In this document: positions 19,093 through 27,342 of the stretch, in pieces | How the letters are laid out: each line of letters starts with the position of its first letter | Position numbering within the stretch: the first letter of the stretch is position 1 | Source: Ferrovum sp. JA12 | Lineage (GTDB): Bacteria; Pseudomonadota; Gammaproteobacteria; Burkholderiales; Ferrovaceae | Assembly (NCBI RefSeq): GCF_001431705.1 | Contig: NZ_LJWX01000002.1 | Location: 587,352 to 651,351 of the forward strand | Direction of reading: 5' to 3' | DNA length: 64,000 bases | Made by a program: the position numbers and the translations under genes | Notes under the pieces: model-generated | What the model was told of the DNA's origin: nothing | The model's input: only the letters and a program-made list of their open reading frames with translations | The model's database searches: none

Positions 19093-20048
19093 TGATTGAT
19101 ATAAATCATCTGAAAAACCGTTTTTCACGCCCAAGAATTTTAGTGGTGGGTGATGTGATGCTAGACCGCTATTGGTTTGGTGAAGTGAGTCGTATCTCCC
19201 CTGAGGCACCAGTTCCCGTGGTATTGGTGAGTAAGAGTGAAGAGCGCCCGGGTGGCGCTGCCAATGTGGCGAGGGGAGTTAAGGCCTTAGGGGCTCATTG
19301 CACTTTGTTATCGGTGACAGGAGACGATGAAGCTGGAACGCGTTTACAAGAACTCTTACGCCTTGAGGGAGTGAATACCAAACTTCATCGTGATGGGAAC
19401 ATTGACACCACAGTGAAACTGCGGGTGATTGGTCGTCAGCAACAATTGCTGCGTATTGATTTTGAGACGCCCCCCAGAGATGAAACACTGTTAGCTAAAT
19501 TAACCGACTTTACGAATTTATTAGATCAGATGGATCTGGTGATTCTGTCGGATTATGGTAAGGGGGGGCTGAAACACATTGAGAGCATGATTGCCCTATG
19601 CAATCAGCGAGGCATGCCTGTTTTAGTGGATCCAAAGGGCGATGATTATGCGGGCTATCGCGGAGCGAGTCTGCTCACTCCTAATCGTTCTGAGTTTAAA
19701 GAAGTGTCAGGATCCTGGGCGAATGAGGCTGAACTCACTCAAAAAGCACAACAATTAAAAAATAAACTTGCCTTAACAGCGTTACTCGTAACACGCTCAG
19801 AGGAAGGCATGACGCTTTATCAAGATGAGCAAATTTTTCATGAGCCCACCCAGGCTAAAGAGGTCTATGATGTCTCTGGCGCAGGAGATACTGTAATTGC
19901 CACATTGGGAGTAGCCATGGCTGCGGGCTATGATATGCAAGATGCCGTAAAATTAGCTAATCTTGCAGCAGGTGTGGTGGTGGGTAAACTGGGTACGGCT
20001 GTGGTCAGTGCCGATGAGTTATGTCAGGTTGTTTCTCAAACATTGTAA
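19092..20048 (+). CDS. hldE1: D-glycero-beta-D-manno-heptose-7-phosphate kinase (HldE kinase domain only)
   Basis: A 318-residue PfkB/ribokinase-fold enzyme of LPS heptose synthesis, also called RfaE1. It shows VGDVMLDRYWFGEVSRISPE near residue 19, RPGGAANVARGVKALG and the catalytic DVSGAGDTVIATLGVA near 262, with the GAGD anion hole. It contains only the kinase half; the adenylyltransferase half fused in E. coli HldE is absent and must be encoded elsewhere, as in other betaproteobacteria. The ATG overlaps the ugd TAA by one base. hldD follows directly. Confidence 0.94.
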   Translation: MIDINHLKNRFSRPRILVVGDVMLDRYWFGEVSRISPEAPVPVVLVSKSEERPGGAANVARGVKALGAHCTLLSVTGDDEAGTRLQELLRLEGVNTKLHRDGNIDTTVKLRVIGRQQQLLRIDFETPPRDETLLAKLTDFTNLLDQMDLVILSDYGKGGLKHIESMIALCNQRGMPVLVDPKGDDYAGYRGASLLTPNRSEFKEVSGSWANEAELTQKAQQLKNKLALTALLVTRSEEGMTLYQDEQIFHEPTQAKEVYDVSGAGDTVIATLGVAMAAGYDMQDAVKLANLAAGVVVGKLGTAVVSADELCQVVSQTL

Positions 20049-20060
20049 GGACATTTTATT

Positions 20061-21068
20061 GTGATTATTGTGACAGGGGCTGCAGGATTAATCGGTTCAA
20101 ATATTATCAAGACCTTAAATGAACATGGCATCACCCATATTTTGGCGGTGGATAATCTTGAGCGAGCTGATAAGTTTTTTAATTTAACGGATTGCGTCAT
20201 TGCTGACTATTTAGATAAGCGTGAATTTATTCAGCTCATTGAGTCAGATTCACTGCAGCGCAATGTGCGAGCAGTACTTCATCAAGGCGCTTGTTCTGAC
20301 ACCATGGAGCACAACGGTCGCTATATGATGGATAATAATTTTAGATATACCACCAAGCTTTTTCAGTATTGTCAAGAACGTGAAATCCCCTTGATTTATG
20401 CCTCCTCCGCTGCTGTTTACGGTGGTAACACCACCTTTAAAGAAGACCCCTCCTGTGAAGCACCCTTAAATGTGTACGGTTATTCAAAACTCGCCTTTGA
20501 TCAATATTTTAGAAGTCACGTCCAACAAACCGGCTTAACAGCGCCTTGTGTAGGGTTACGATATTTTAATGTTTATGGACCGCGTGAACAGCACAAGGGG
20601 CGCATGGCTTCTGTTGCTTATCATTTTTATAACCAGTATGTGGAACAGGGATTTATTAAGCTCTTTGAAGGTTGTGATGGATACGCGAATGGCGAACAAC
20701 GTCGTGATTTTATCTCCATTGAAGATGTGGTAAAAGTGAACCTCTGGTTCCTTGAGCATCCTGAGGTATCAGGTATTTTTAATGTTGGTACTGGCGTCAG
20801 CCGTACGTTTAATGATATGGCAGTGGCTACCTTAAACGCTATTCGTGCTACTGAAGGGGAAGATGAAATCACCTTAACTGAAATGTGTGACAGAAACTTC
20901 ATCCAATATATACCGTTTCCCGAGGCACTAAAGGGCAAATATCAAAGCTTTACTGAAGCGAATATTACAAGCCTGAGAGCCGCGGGCTATCACCAAGAGT
21001 TTTTAGATGTAAACGAGGGAGCAGCCCATTATGTAGCCACCCGTCGTGGCGCTTTAATTAAAGACTAA
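20061..21068 (+). CDS. hldD: ADP-L-glycero-D-manno-heptose 6-epimerase
   Basis: A 335-residue extended short-chain dehydrogenase (RfaD) that makes ADP-L-glycero-D-manno-heptose for the LPS inner core. The NADP motif is IVTGAAGLIGSNI at residues 3-15. The catalytic YxxxK is YGYSKLAFD. Further family signatures are HQGACSDTMEHNGRYMMDNN and RYFNVYGPREQHKGRMAS. The start is a GTG with an AAGG ribosome site, 12 bases after hldE1. Together with ugd and hldE1 it marks this part of the run as an LPS precursor block. Confidence 0.96.
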   Translation: MIIVTGAAGLIGSNIIKTLNEHGITHILAVDNLERADKFFNLTDCVIADYLDKREFIQLIESDSLQRNVRAVLHQGACSDTMEHNGRYMMDNNFRYTTKLFQYCQEREIPLIYASSAAVYGGNTTFKEDPSCEAPLNVYGYSKLAFDQYFRSHVQQTGLTAPCVGLRYFNVYGPREQHKGRMASVAYHFYNQYVEQGFIKLFEGCDGYANGEQRRDFISIEDVVKVNLWFLEHPEVSGIFNVGTGVSRTFNDMAVATLNAIRATEGEDEITLTEMCDRNFIQYIPFPEALKGKYQSFTEANITSLRAAGYHQEFLDVNEGAAHYVATRRGALIKD

Positions 21069-21072
21069 AACA

Positions 21073-21960
21073 ATGATCAAAACCATTGAGCAATGTATTG
21101 GTGATACCCCCTTAGTGCCCTTAAAACATTTACAAGGTCACACCACTAATCAACTGTTAGCAAAACTTGAGGGCAATAACCCCGCAGGTTCTGTTAAGGA
21201 TCGTCCGGCCTTGTCTATGATATTAGGCGCAGAATTGCGGGGCGAGATAAAGCCTGGAGACACTTTAATTGAGGCCACCAGTGGCAATACTGGAATCGCG
21301 CTTGCTCTGGCAGCCTCCATACGGGGTTATCGAATGATTTTGATCATGCCCGAGCATTTGAGTATCGAACGTCGACAGAGCATGAAGGCCTATGGCGCCG
21401 AAATTATTTTAGTGTCCAAGGAAAGTGGGATGGAAGGAGCGCGGGATTTGGCTAATACCATGGCTGAAAGAGGGGAGGGGCGTATTCTAGATCAATTCAA
21501 CAACCCCGATAATCCTCTGGCTCACTATCACACCACAGGTCCTGAAATTTGGCAGGCCACAGCGGGCAGAGTCACGCACTTCGTGGCGACCATGGGCACC
21601 ACTGGCACTATCATGGGAGTATCGCGCTATTTAAAAGAAAAAAATCCTCACATACAAATTATTGGCGTTCATCCCGCAGAGGGAGCTAATGTACCGGGTA
21701 TCAGAAAATGGCCGCAAGCCTATTTACCTAAAATCTTTGATGAAACTAGAGTGGATCAGATTCTTGAAGTGAGTCAGCAAGATGCTGAGAGTACTATGCG
21801 TGATTTAGCCGAGAAGGAGGGTATTTTTGCTGGGGTTTCTTCCGGTGGCGGTTGCTGGGCCGCTCTCCAGATTTCCAAACAAGTGGAGGGAGCTACCATT
21901 GTCCATATTGTTTGTGACAGAGGAGATCGTTATCTCTCAACGGGTGTGTATCCTGCTTAG
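21073..21960 (+). CDS. cysM: cysteine synthase B
   Basis: A 295-residue PLP enzyme that makes cysteine, or S-sulfocysteine from thiosulfate, from O-acetylserine. The PLP lysine is Lys42 in NPAGSVKDRPAL. The phosphate loop is ATMGTTGTIMG, and EATSGNTGIALALAA is the substrate loop. The short length and lack of a CysK-type C-terminus favour CysM. It is the last gene of the long plus-strand run, followed by more than 900 bases without an intact gene. Confidence 0.94.
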   Translation: MIKTIEQCIGDTPLVPLKHLQGHTTNQLLAKLEGNNPAGSVKDRPALSMILGAELRGEIKPGDTLIEATSGNTGIALALAASIRGYRMILIMPEHLSIERRQSMKAYGAEIILVSKESGMEGARDLANTMAERGEGRILDQFNNPDNPLAHYHTTGPEIWQATAGRVTHFVATMGTTGTIMGVSRYLKEKNPHIQIIGVHPAEGANVPGIRKWPQAYLPKIFDETRVDQILEVSQQDAESTMRDLAEKEGIFAGVSSGGGCWAALQISKQVEGATIVHIVCDRGDRYLSTGVYPA

Positions 21961-22231
21961 TGAGTACTTAATTATACTAAACTCGCCAATAGACCTAACC
22001 GTTACCTGATTTAAAGCGTTTACTGTCAGTTTAAATCGCGTTATTTAAGGCACTTTTATTCTAACGTGACGGTTATAACTCAGCCAATAATTTACATCAG
22101 CTGAAATCGCTTCAGTGCGTTTATCATTTTGTCTGCAGCGGACTTTGAAAAACTTTGGTGAGAGGGGGTTTGATAATCCCCACATCAATCACGGGGTTCA
22201 ACTGTAGCGCAAGATTCCGTACCTAGAGCTA

Positions 22232-22566
22232 TTAGTAAACAAATACTTCCCCAAGCTGGTTCTGTACTATGGGTACCTCCTCATCTGGCTTTTCCTTCAG
22301 AGTTTGAACTGTGGCTGGTATGAATATCTCATCAATTTGCGCCGCATGTTGTTCTAATGGGCTTAGCTGTTTGTTATAGAGTGGCCCCTATCATGTCGTC
22401 ACCATACTGACCTGACCACTGATGAAGAAATAAAGACTTCTCCTTGACACAGTTCACGGGAGGCATACCATACGCTAACAGCGAGAAGCGAGAAAGCAAA
22501 AGTCATTTCAGAGGCCTCAGCTTTCTCAACGCGATTCCTTAAATGAGGCTTTTTTACAATTGGCAT
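22232..22566 (-). pseudogene. decayed ORF of unknown function
   Basis: Two same-strand fragments in different frames. The first, 22566-22399, could encode 55 residues (start MPIVKKPHLRNRVEKAEA, containing FAFSLLAVSVWYASRELCQG). The second, 22387-22232, reads GPLYNKQLSPLEQHAAQIDE, then IFIPATVQTLKEKPDEEVP, to a TAA. Both have coding-like composition, but frameshifts and stops separate them. I do not recognise a family. A short intact gene in the first part cannot be excluded. Confidence 0.35.
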
Positions 22567-22653
22567 TAATCAAGGCCTCAATACTCCATCATCTTAAGAA
22601 GCCTGTTACTTTTGTTGTCACGTAATCCATTACCCCGTTCAGCAGGTACATTC

Positions 22654-22675
22654 AACAAGCTAAGCTTGTTTTTTT
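22654..22675 (+). terminator. orphan intrinsic terminator
   Basis: Seven-base-pair hairpin AACAAGC (22654-22660), loop TAA, GCTTGTT (22664-22670), followed by an unbroken T-run to 22675. It lies nearly 700 bases after cysM with no intact gene just upstream, so it may mark a lost gene or an untranslated RNA. Confidence 0.65.
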
Positions 22676-22905
22676 AATGGTTTTGTTGAACACTATTCAT
22701 AGCCTAGCCCCTTTTCGCTCAGGCGCTGCATTCAATAAAGGTTCGATAATGGTATCAAACCGAGTCATCCCACCTTTTACCAGTGTTCGGTCAGGTCAAG
22801 TTTAAACGAGTACCTATTTTTTATAACTAATTGAGATGATGCATTTATTCTAATCTATTTCTCCACCCAAGAGTTTTTTAATCCAATGACCCAGAATTTC
22901 ATTAC

Positions 22906-24189
22906 ATGCTGATTTCTCATATCATTAACAATTTTAGAAATATGAATTCATCTAATTGGCTTTACCTGACGGTTTTAGTACTCACCCTCTTACATAGCCT
23001 ATTGGCTTCTTATTTTCTTCTCTTAGAGAAGTTCTTTCCTCGACAAAAAAGACTACTCCACGCTCTCACAGAAATTGAAATAATTTTCCCTCTATGGGCC
23101 GTCATATTGTGTTGTATTATTTTTTTTAAAGAAGGTACTTCGAGCTTAATTGACTATATTGAATCACTACATTTTACTGAGGCACTTTTCATCATTGCTA
23201 TTATGACAGTGGCTGGCACACAGCCCATTTTAATTGTTATTGAGAATTTCCTCATTGGCGCTGTAAAAAAACTTCCTTTTAAGCCTGCTATCACGATTTT
23301 TTGTATAACCTTAACGGTACTGCCACTACTGGGCTCCTTTATCACCGAGCCCGCTGCCATGACGGTGGCTGTACTATTATTAAAACAAACGATTTTTTCA
23401 AAAATTCACTCAGAAAAACTCAAATACGCCATCTTAGCAATATTATTGGTTAATATTTCAATAGGTGGGGCCCTCACTCCCTTTGCCGCACCACCTATTT
23501 TAATGGTGGCTGAAGCTTGGCAATGGAATTTGTCTTTTATGTTCTCTCATTTTGCTCTCAATATTCTATTTATTGTTTGTCTTAATACCTTAGTGGGGTT
23601 AGGATTATTTTTTAAGGAAATCGATCAGATTAAGTATTCATTTTCCTTAACAGCTCGTGCGGTGAACCCATTCATTGTACTGACTCATATTCTCTTTATA
23701 GTAGTAATTATGGTGTTTAGTCATTCACCGTTAATCTTTTTAGGATTATTAGTTCTCTTTATTGCTTTCACACAATTTTTTTCCATTCATCAAACACCAT
23801 TACTTCTTAAAGAATCCGCCTTAGTAGGATTGTTTTTAGCGAGTTTAATCGTGATTGAATCTAAACAGAGCGGATGGCTTAGCCCAATCATCTCGTCAAT
23901 GAAATACTATCAAGTGTATGTGGGCTCAGCTCTCATTACCGCGGTTACAGATAATGCCGCGCTCACCTACCTTGGGACACTGCTCCCTAATCCCCCAGAA
24001 AACTTTAAACTAGCTTTGGTTAAGGGAGCAATCGCCGGTGGTGGCCTAACTCTCATTGCTAATGCTCCTAACCCTATTGCAGGTAAATTCTTAAAGCCTT
24101 ATTTTGTCCATCACAGAATTCTTGCAAAGGAACTATTCAAGTCTGCTCTTGTACCAACCCTAATCACTTTATTGGGATTGATGATTTAA
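22906..24189 (+). CDS. putative Na+/H+ antiporter, polytopic membrane protein
   Basis: A 427-residue, very hydrophobic protein with about 11-12 predicted membrane segments and few charged stretches. It resembles the 'putative Na+/H+ antiporter' family (Na_H_antiport_3, formerly DUF1504). The conserved look comes from GTQPILIVIENFLIGA near residue 105, GSFITEPAAMTVAVLLLKQ near 145, GGALTPFAAPPILMVAEAW near 190, and AVTDNAALTYLGTLLPN near 345, with GLTLIANAPNPIAGKFLKPY near 382. The paired ETEP/TDNA-type polar motifs inside membrane segments fit ion transport. Transport has not been shown from sequence. Start codons at 22906 and 22942 are both possible. It stands alone, between two decayed regions. 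Confidence 0.72.
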   Translation: MLISHIINNFRNMNSSNWLYLTVLVLTLLHSLLASYFLLLEKFFPRQKRLLHALTEIEIIFPLWAVILCCIIFFKEGTSSLIDYIESLHFTEALFIIAIMTVAGTQPILIVIENFLIGAVKKLPFKPAITIFCITLTVLPLLGSFITEPAAMTVAVLLLKQTIFSKIHSEKLKYAILAILLVNISIGGALTPFAAPPILMVAEAWQWNLSFMFSHFALNILFIVCLNTLVGLGLFFKEIDQIKYSFSLTARAVNPFIVLTHILFIVVIMVFSHSPLIFLGLLVLFIAFTQFFSIHQTPLLLKESALVGLFLASLIVIESKQSGWLSPIISSMKYYQVYVGSALITAVTDNAALTYLGTLLPNPPENFKLALVKGAIAGGGLTLIANAPNPIAGKFLKPYFVHHRILAKELFKSALVPTLITLLGLMI

Positions 24190-24307
24190 AACGTTACAGC
24201 ACGGTGGTAATGTCATTATTCCAACTTTTGCTTTAAAAAGAACTCAAGCAGTTCATTACTATTAAATCAGACTGCCGTCCACTGTGTAATTATATTAAGA
24301 TTCACCT

Positions 24308-24615
24308 ATGGCCATCACAAATACGGAAATTTTTAGTTGATATCCCAATGATTTTAATGGGGATATCCCAGTTAGAGCTAGTATTCATATGATTAATGAT
24401 TTCTCAGCTTATGCCGATCGAGGTAAGATGATTAATTGGCATAACTCTATACAGAATATAAAACTTACTGTTTTAGTTGACGGTGATTAGGCATTTATGC
24501 AAAGTTTTACCAAGCTCATGAGTGGCCATGTTGAGATATCGGTAAAACACCAAGTGGTTCAATTATCAGTGATGGAGTGAATGAGTTATTGAGCGAGCTT
24601 AGGATTTTTTATTGA
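24308..24615 (+). pseudogene. decayed gene, unknown family
   Basis: This lies in the 436-base gap between the antiporter and the AraC gene. From ATG 24308 one frame reads MAITNTEIFS, a TGA, then YPNDFNGDIPVRASIHMIND and FSAYADRGKMINWHNSIQN, then a TAG. After a frame change it continues GKTPSGSIISDGVNELLSEL to a TGA at 24613-24615. The amino acid composition is protein-like, but two stops and a frameshift break it. No family recognised. The inverted repeat GATATCCC/GGGATATC (24339-24346/24360-24367) lies inside. Nothing else is seen in this gap. Confidence 0.45.
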
Positions 24616-24625
24616 ACGTTGACAA

Positions 24626-25462
24626 TTAATCCGTTGTTACATGGCGGTGATTATCCAACCACTTTTTTGGGCTCATACCCGTTTTTAGTAGAAAGGCTCT
24701 TGAGAAGGAAGAGGTGGAAGAATACCCCAGTTCATCATAGAGTGATTTAATTGACTTACCTTGTACAAGACGCTTCATGGCAAGATGGATGCGCAGTTCG
24801 GTTAAATAGTTAATCGGGGCCATCCCCACTTTTTGTTTAAAAAATTCAGCAAATCGGGTACGAGACATACCCGCTTCACTGGCTAGCGTCTCAAGACACC
24901 ACTCGCGTCCGGGATATTGATGAATAGCCATGATGGCTTTGTAGATTTTAGGGTCTGCTAAACCCATCACGGCAGTTGAACTAATCAGCTTTTCTTGGAT
25001 AGCAAAGCGGTATATTCTGACCATCAAGTAGTCCATTAAATGAGCGATAGCCTGGTCTTTACCACTTTCCTCATGCAATCTCTCTTGGTACAGCAAATCA
25101 AAGATTGTCTCAAAGTCACACAATTGTGAAATAGGAGTGATCAAGACCTCAGGAAGCCCCATAATTAAGGGATTATGAATAGGACTACCCGATGAAAAGG
25201 TCGCACAAATCAACTTTACCTTCTCATTATTAAATGGTTTTAACGAATGGGAAGTGGGTTTAGGGAAAAAAATAACAGAGGGCTCAGTGATGAGTAGCGG
25301 TTCTCTATCTTTAATCACAATTTCTAACTGGGCTTTTTTAAAGATATGAATATGACCCATGCCTTGCACCATGTCAAAATTGGCCTCGCTGCACAGGGTA
25401 CCGTGAGCAAATACCCTGGTTTTAATATCAAAGTGCTTCAGCAGGATAGAAAGTTGATCCAT
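24626..25462 (-). CDS. AraC-family transcriptional regulator with cupin N-terminus
   Basis: About 278 residues. The N-terminal half (DQLSILLKHFDIKTRVFAHG, then MGHIHIFKKAQLEIVI) looks like the AraC-like cupin ligand-binding domain, and the C-terminal half is a double helix-turn-helix. The DNA-binding signature is WCLETLASEAGMSRTRFAEF followed by VGMAPINYLTELRIHLAMKR, with LGYSSTSSFSRAFLLKTGMS in the second HTH. I start it at ATG 25462; a longer frame to 25576 would run over the divergent cytochrome gene. The 60-base spacer to that gene makes it the likely local regulator. The ligand is unknown. Confidence 0.86.
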   Translation of the reverse strand: MDQLSILLKHFDIKTRVFAHGTLCSEANFDMVQGMGHIHIFKKAQLEIVIKDREPLLITEPSVIFFPKPTSHSLKPFNNEKVKLICATFSSGSPIHNPLIMGLPEVLITPISQLCDFETIFDLLYQERLHEESGKDQAIAHLMDYLMVRIYRFAIQEKLISSTAVMGLADPKIYKAIMAIHQYPGREWCLETLASEAGMSRTRFAEFFKQKVGMAPINYLTELRIHLAMKRLVQGKSIKSLYDELGYSSTSSFSRAFLLKTGMSPKKWLDNHRHVTTD

Positions 25463-25522
25463 TGGGATGAATTGTATATTTATTGGGATTATTAGTATTC
25501 CACCGTACTCTATAGTAACAAA

Positions 25523-26122
25523 ATGAAAAAACAAAGACAAACTATTATCACTCCTTTGTTCGTCCGTGTGACGCATTGGCTAAATGCAATAGCCGTGGTC
25601 ATTATGGTCATGACTGGACTTAAAATTTATAATGCTTCACCCATATTTGAGTTCACCATTCCCGCGGCGTTAACTCTAGGTAATTGGCTGGGTGGGGCGC
25701 TGTTATGGCACTTTGCTTTCATGTGGCTGTTGGTTATCAATGGCTTGGGATATCTGGGTTTTAATTTCCTGACGGGCAGAATGAGGGACAAATTCTTCCC
25801 CTTAAGTTTCCAGAAGTTAGTGCAAGATTTGCTGGCAACCTTAAAAGGCCATTTATCTCATGAAGACTTGAGTCAGTACAACACTATTCAACGCTTAGCT
25901 TATTTATTTATTATATTAGATATCTTAGTGTTAGTCCTATCTGGCTTAACCATTTGGAAATCAGTACAGTTTCCCCTTTTAAGAGAACTCATGGGTGGTT
26001 TTGATAACGCCCGAATTGTTCACTTTTGTGCAATGGCCTTTGCCACGTTTTTTATTGTGGTGCATTTAGTGATGGTGGCTTTGGTGCCGAAGACTTTAAT
26101 AATTATGATTCGGGGGAGATAG
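25523..26122 (+). CDS. cytochrome b561/thiosulfate reductase-type membrane cytochrome b
   Basis: A 199-residue di-haem-type membrane cytochrome b with four membrane segments. Likely haem ligands are His in VTHWLNAIAVVIMVMTG (segment 1), His in ALLWHFAFMWLLVI (segment 2), and His residues in ARIVHFCAMAFATFFIVVHL (segment 4). It resembles the cytochrome b subunits of thiosulfate reductase and Ni/Fe hydrogenase. It ends one base before a periplasmic molybdoenzyme gene, so it most likely passes electrons between the quinone pool and that enzyme. The direction of electron flow is not known. It is divergent from the AraC regulator. Confidence 0.84.
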   Translation: MKKQRQTIITPLFVRVTHWLNAIAVVIMVMTGLKIYNASPIFEFTIPAALTLGNWLGGALLWHFAFMWLLVINGLGYLGFNFLTGRMRDKFFPLSFQKLVQDLLATLKGHLSHEDLSQYNTIQRLAYLFIILDILVLVLSGLTIWKSVQFPLLRELMGGFDNARIVHFCAMAFATFFIVVHLVMVALVPKTLIIMIRGR

Positions 26123-26123
26123 C

Positions 26124-26894
26124 ATGGTTGATAAGAAAAAGATAATGCTCCCCAATCATCAGGACATCATTAAGGATGTATACAAAGGATTGGATCTTCC
26201 CACTAGACGGTTGTTTGGAAAAAACCTGTTAAGTCTTGGCGCTATTACCCTGCTAACTGGCTGTACACTAACTAACGAAGACAACATTGAACAAGCACTT
26301 GAAGTCATGTCTCGCTTTAACGACCGAGTACAAGGCTGGTTATTTGACCCCAATAAGCTGGCACCCACCTACAGCGAAGAAATGATTACTAAACCTTTCC
26401 CTTTTAATGCTTATTATGATGAGGATGAAATTCGACCTGATCCCGATAATTTTAAGCTCAAGGTATCAGGCTTGATAAAGGATAAAAAAGACTGGTCATT
26501 GGTAGAACTTAACGCCATGCCTCAAACCACCCAAATCACACGCCATATCTGTGTGGAAGGTTGGAGTGCTATCGGTAAATGGGGTGGGGTGCGATTCAGT
26601 GACTTTTTGCAACGTATTGGTGCTGACACTCAGGCAAGCTTTGTTGGTTTTCGTTGTCATGACGATTACTACACTAGCATTGATATGCCTACAGCTATGC
26701 ATCCCCAAACCTTGCTCACACTGACCTTTGCCGATCAGGTCCTACCAGCTAAATATGGCTACCCCCTAAAACTTAGAATACCCACCAAGCTTGGCTATAA
26801 GAATCCTAAATATATTAAAGAAATATTTGTTACTAACGTTAACCCCGGCGGTTATTGGGAAGACCAAGGTTACAACTGGTTTGGAGGAAGTTAA
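26124..26894 (+). CDS. molybdopterin-dependent oxidoreductase (sulfite oxidase/MsrP-like), Tat lipoprotein
   Basis: A 256-residue protein of the oxidoreductase molybdopterin-binding (SUOX/YedY) fold. The molybdenum ligand is probably Cys143 in TRHICVEGWSAIGKWGGV. Later motifs FRCHDDYYTSIDMPTAMHPQ and LRIPTKLGYKNPKYIKEI are typical. A twin-arginine motif, TRRLFGK at residues 27-33, is followed by a hydrophobic core and an LTGC lipobox (Cys47), suggesting Tat export and lipid anchoring in the periplasm. The 27-residue segment before the RR pair is long. There is no C-terminal dimerisation domain, unlike true sulfite oxidase. The substrate is unknown; sulfite, thiosulfate and protein methionine sulfoxide are all possible. 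It is paired with the cytochrome b gene before it. Confidence 0.85.
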   Translation: MVDKKKIMLPNHQDIIKDVYKGLDLPTRRLFGKNLLSLGAITLLTGCTLTNEDNIEQALEVMSRFNDRVQGWLFDPNKLAPTYSEEMITKPFPFNAYYDEDEIRPDPDNFKLKVSGLIKDKKDWSLVELNAMPQTTQITRHICVEGWSAIGKWGGVRFSDFLQRIGADTQASFVGFRCHDDYYTSIDMPTAMHPQTLLTLTFADQVLPAKYGYPLKLRIPTKLGYKNPKYIKEIFVTNVNPGGYWEDQGYNWFGGS

Positions 26895-26952
26895 TACCTA
26901 TTTCCTCAATAAGAGCACTGAAGTGCATTTAACTATCCATAAGGAGTTTTAC

Positions 26953-27186
26953 ATGAAGAAATTATCTGCTGTATTAGTAACATTGTTAGCGTTTGCTGTA
27001 GCTATGCCAGTTTTTTCTGAGGATATGTCTAAGGACAACATGAAAAAAGATTCTATGTCCAAAGATGGGATGAAAAAAGACCATATGAAAAAAGAACATA
27101 TGAAAAAAGGCCATATGAAAAAAGACCATATGAAAAAAGACCATATGAAAAAAGATGAGATGAATAAAGACTCGATGGCGAAGTAA
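26953..27186 (+). CDS. pentapeptide MXKDX repeat protein, exported
   Basis: A 77-residue protein. A signal peptide (MKKLSAVLVTLLAFAVAMP, probable cleavage near VFS) is followed by ten near-perfect five-residue units of the form M-X-K-D-X, running MSKDN, MKKDS, MSKDG, MKKDH, MKKEH and so on, ending MAK. This fits the named 'pentapeptide MXKDX repeat' family, whose function is unknown. A strong AAGGAG lies before ATG 26953; the longer frame upstream overlaps the molybdoenzyme gene and is not used. The Met-, His- and Lys-rich mature part could bind metal or be a redox target. It lies 58 bases after the molybdoenzyme gene and before a terminator, so it may share that transcript. Confidence 0.88.
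   Translation: MKKLSAVLVTLLAFAVAMPVFSEDMSKDNMKKDSMSKDGMKKDHMKKEHMKKGHMKKDHMKKDHMKKDEMNKDSMAK
27025..27174 (+). repeat. 15-base tandem repeat encoding MXKDX units
   Basis: Ten consecutive 15-base units, each starting ATG; the purest copies read ATGAAAAAAGACCAT (for example at 27070, 27115 and 27130). Units are in frame with the gene and vary mainly in the last codons, a pattern of repeat expansion. The A-runs make slippage likely. Confidence 0.92.
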
Positions 27187-27201
27187 TCTTTGTCTAGTGA
27201 A

Positions 27202-27230
27202 AATAAATCCCACGTTCAGTGGGATTTATT
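27202..27230. terminator. hairpin terminator after the MXKDX gene
   Basis: Perfect 12-base-pair stem AATAAATCCCAC (27202-27213) with GTGGGATTTATT (27219-27230), loop GTTCA. The arms are AT-rich at the base, so it can serve both strands, closing the MXKDX gene and, from the other side, the minus-strand yheS gene. Confidence 0.75.
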
Positions 27231-27342
27231 GACACAAATTTATTATAGATCTGCGATTAACTGATCTACAATTCAAGTGATGACGGGTTGATTTGTGTCC
27301 CTCTGCTACAAGATCGACAGCAGTGTTTAAACAAATGTTTCT

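Larger units (their letters stand above)
21961..22905. other. 945-base region without an intact gene; decayed coding remnants
   Basis: No intact gene is supported here. The stretch holds an inverted repeat (GATTTAAA 22008-22015 with TTTAAATC 22030-22037), coding-like fragments on the minus strand in more than one frame (see 22232-22566), and an intrinsic terminator on the plus strand at 22654-22675. A further minus-strand piece at about 22697-22790 reads TRFDTIIEPLLNAAPERKGA. A related piece, LLNVPAERGNG, lies near 22620-22665, which suggests a decayed internal duplication. I see no recognisable family. The region looks like gene debris at the edge of the conserved core block. Confidence 0.55.

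Noticed and set aside
27025..27186. The short regular repeats could be taken for a CRISPR-like array or, on the opposite strand, for a membrane protein rich in HMVFF.
   Set aside because: Units are contiguous without spacers, in frame, and encode the MXKDX protein behind a signal peptide and strong ribosome site. The opposite-strand frame is only their mirror.
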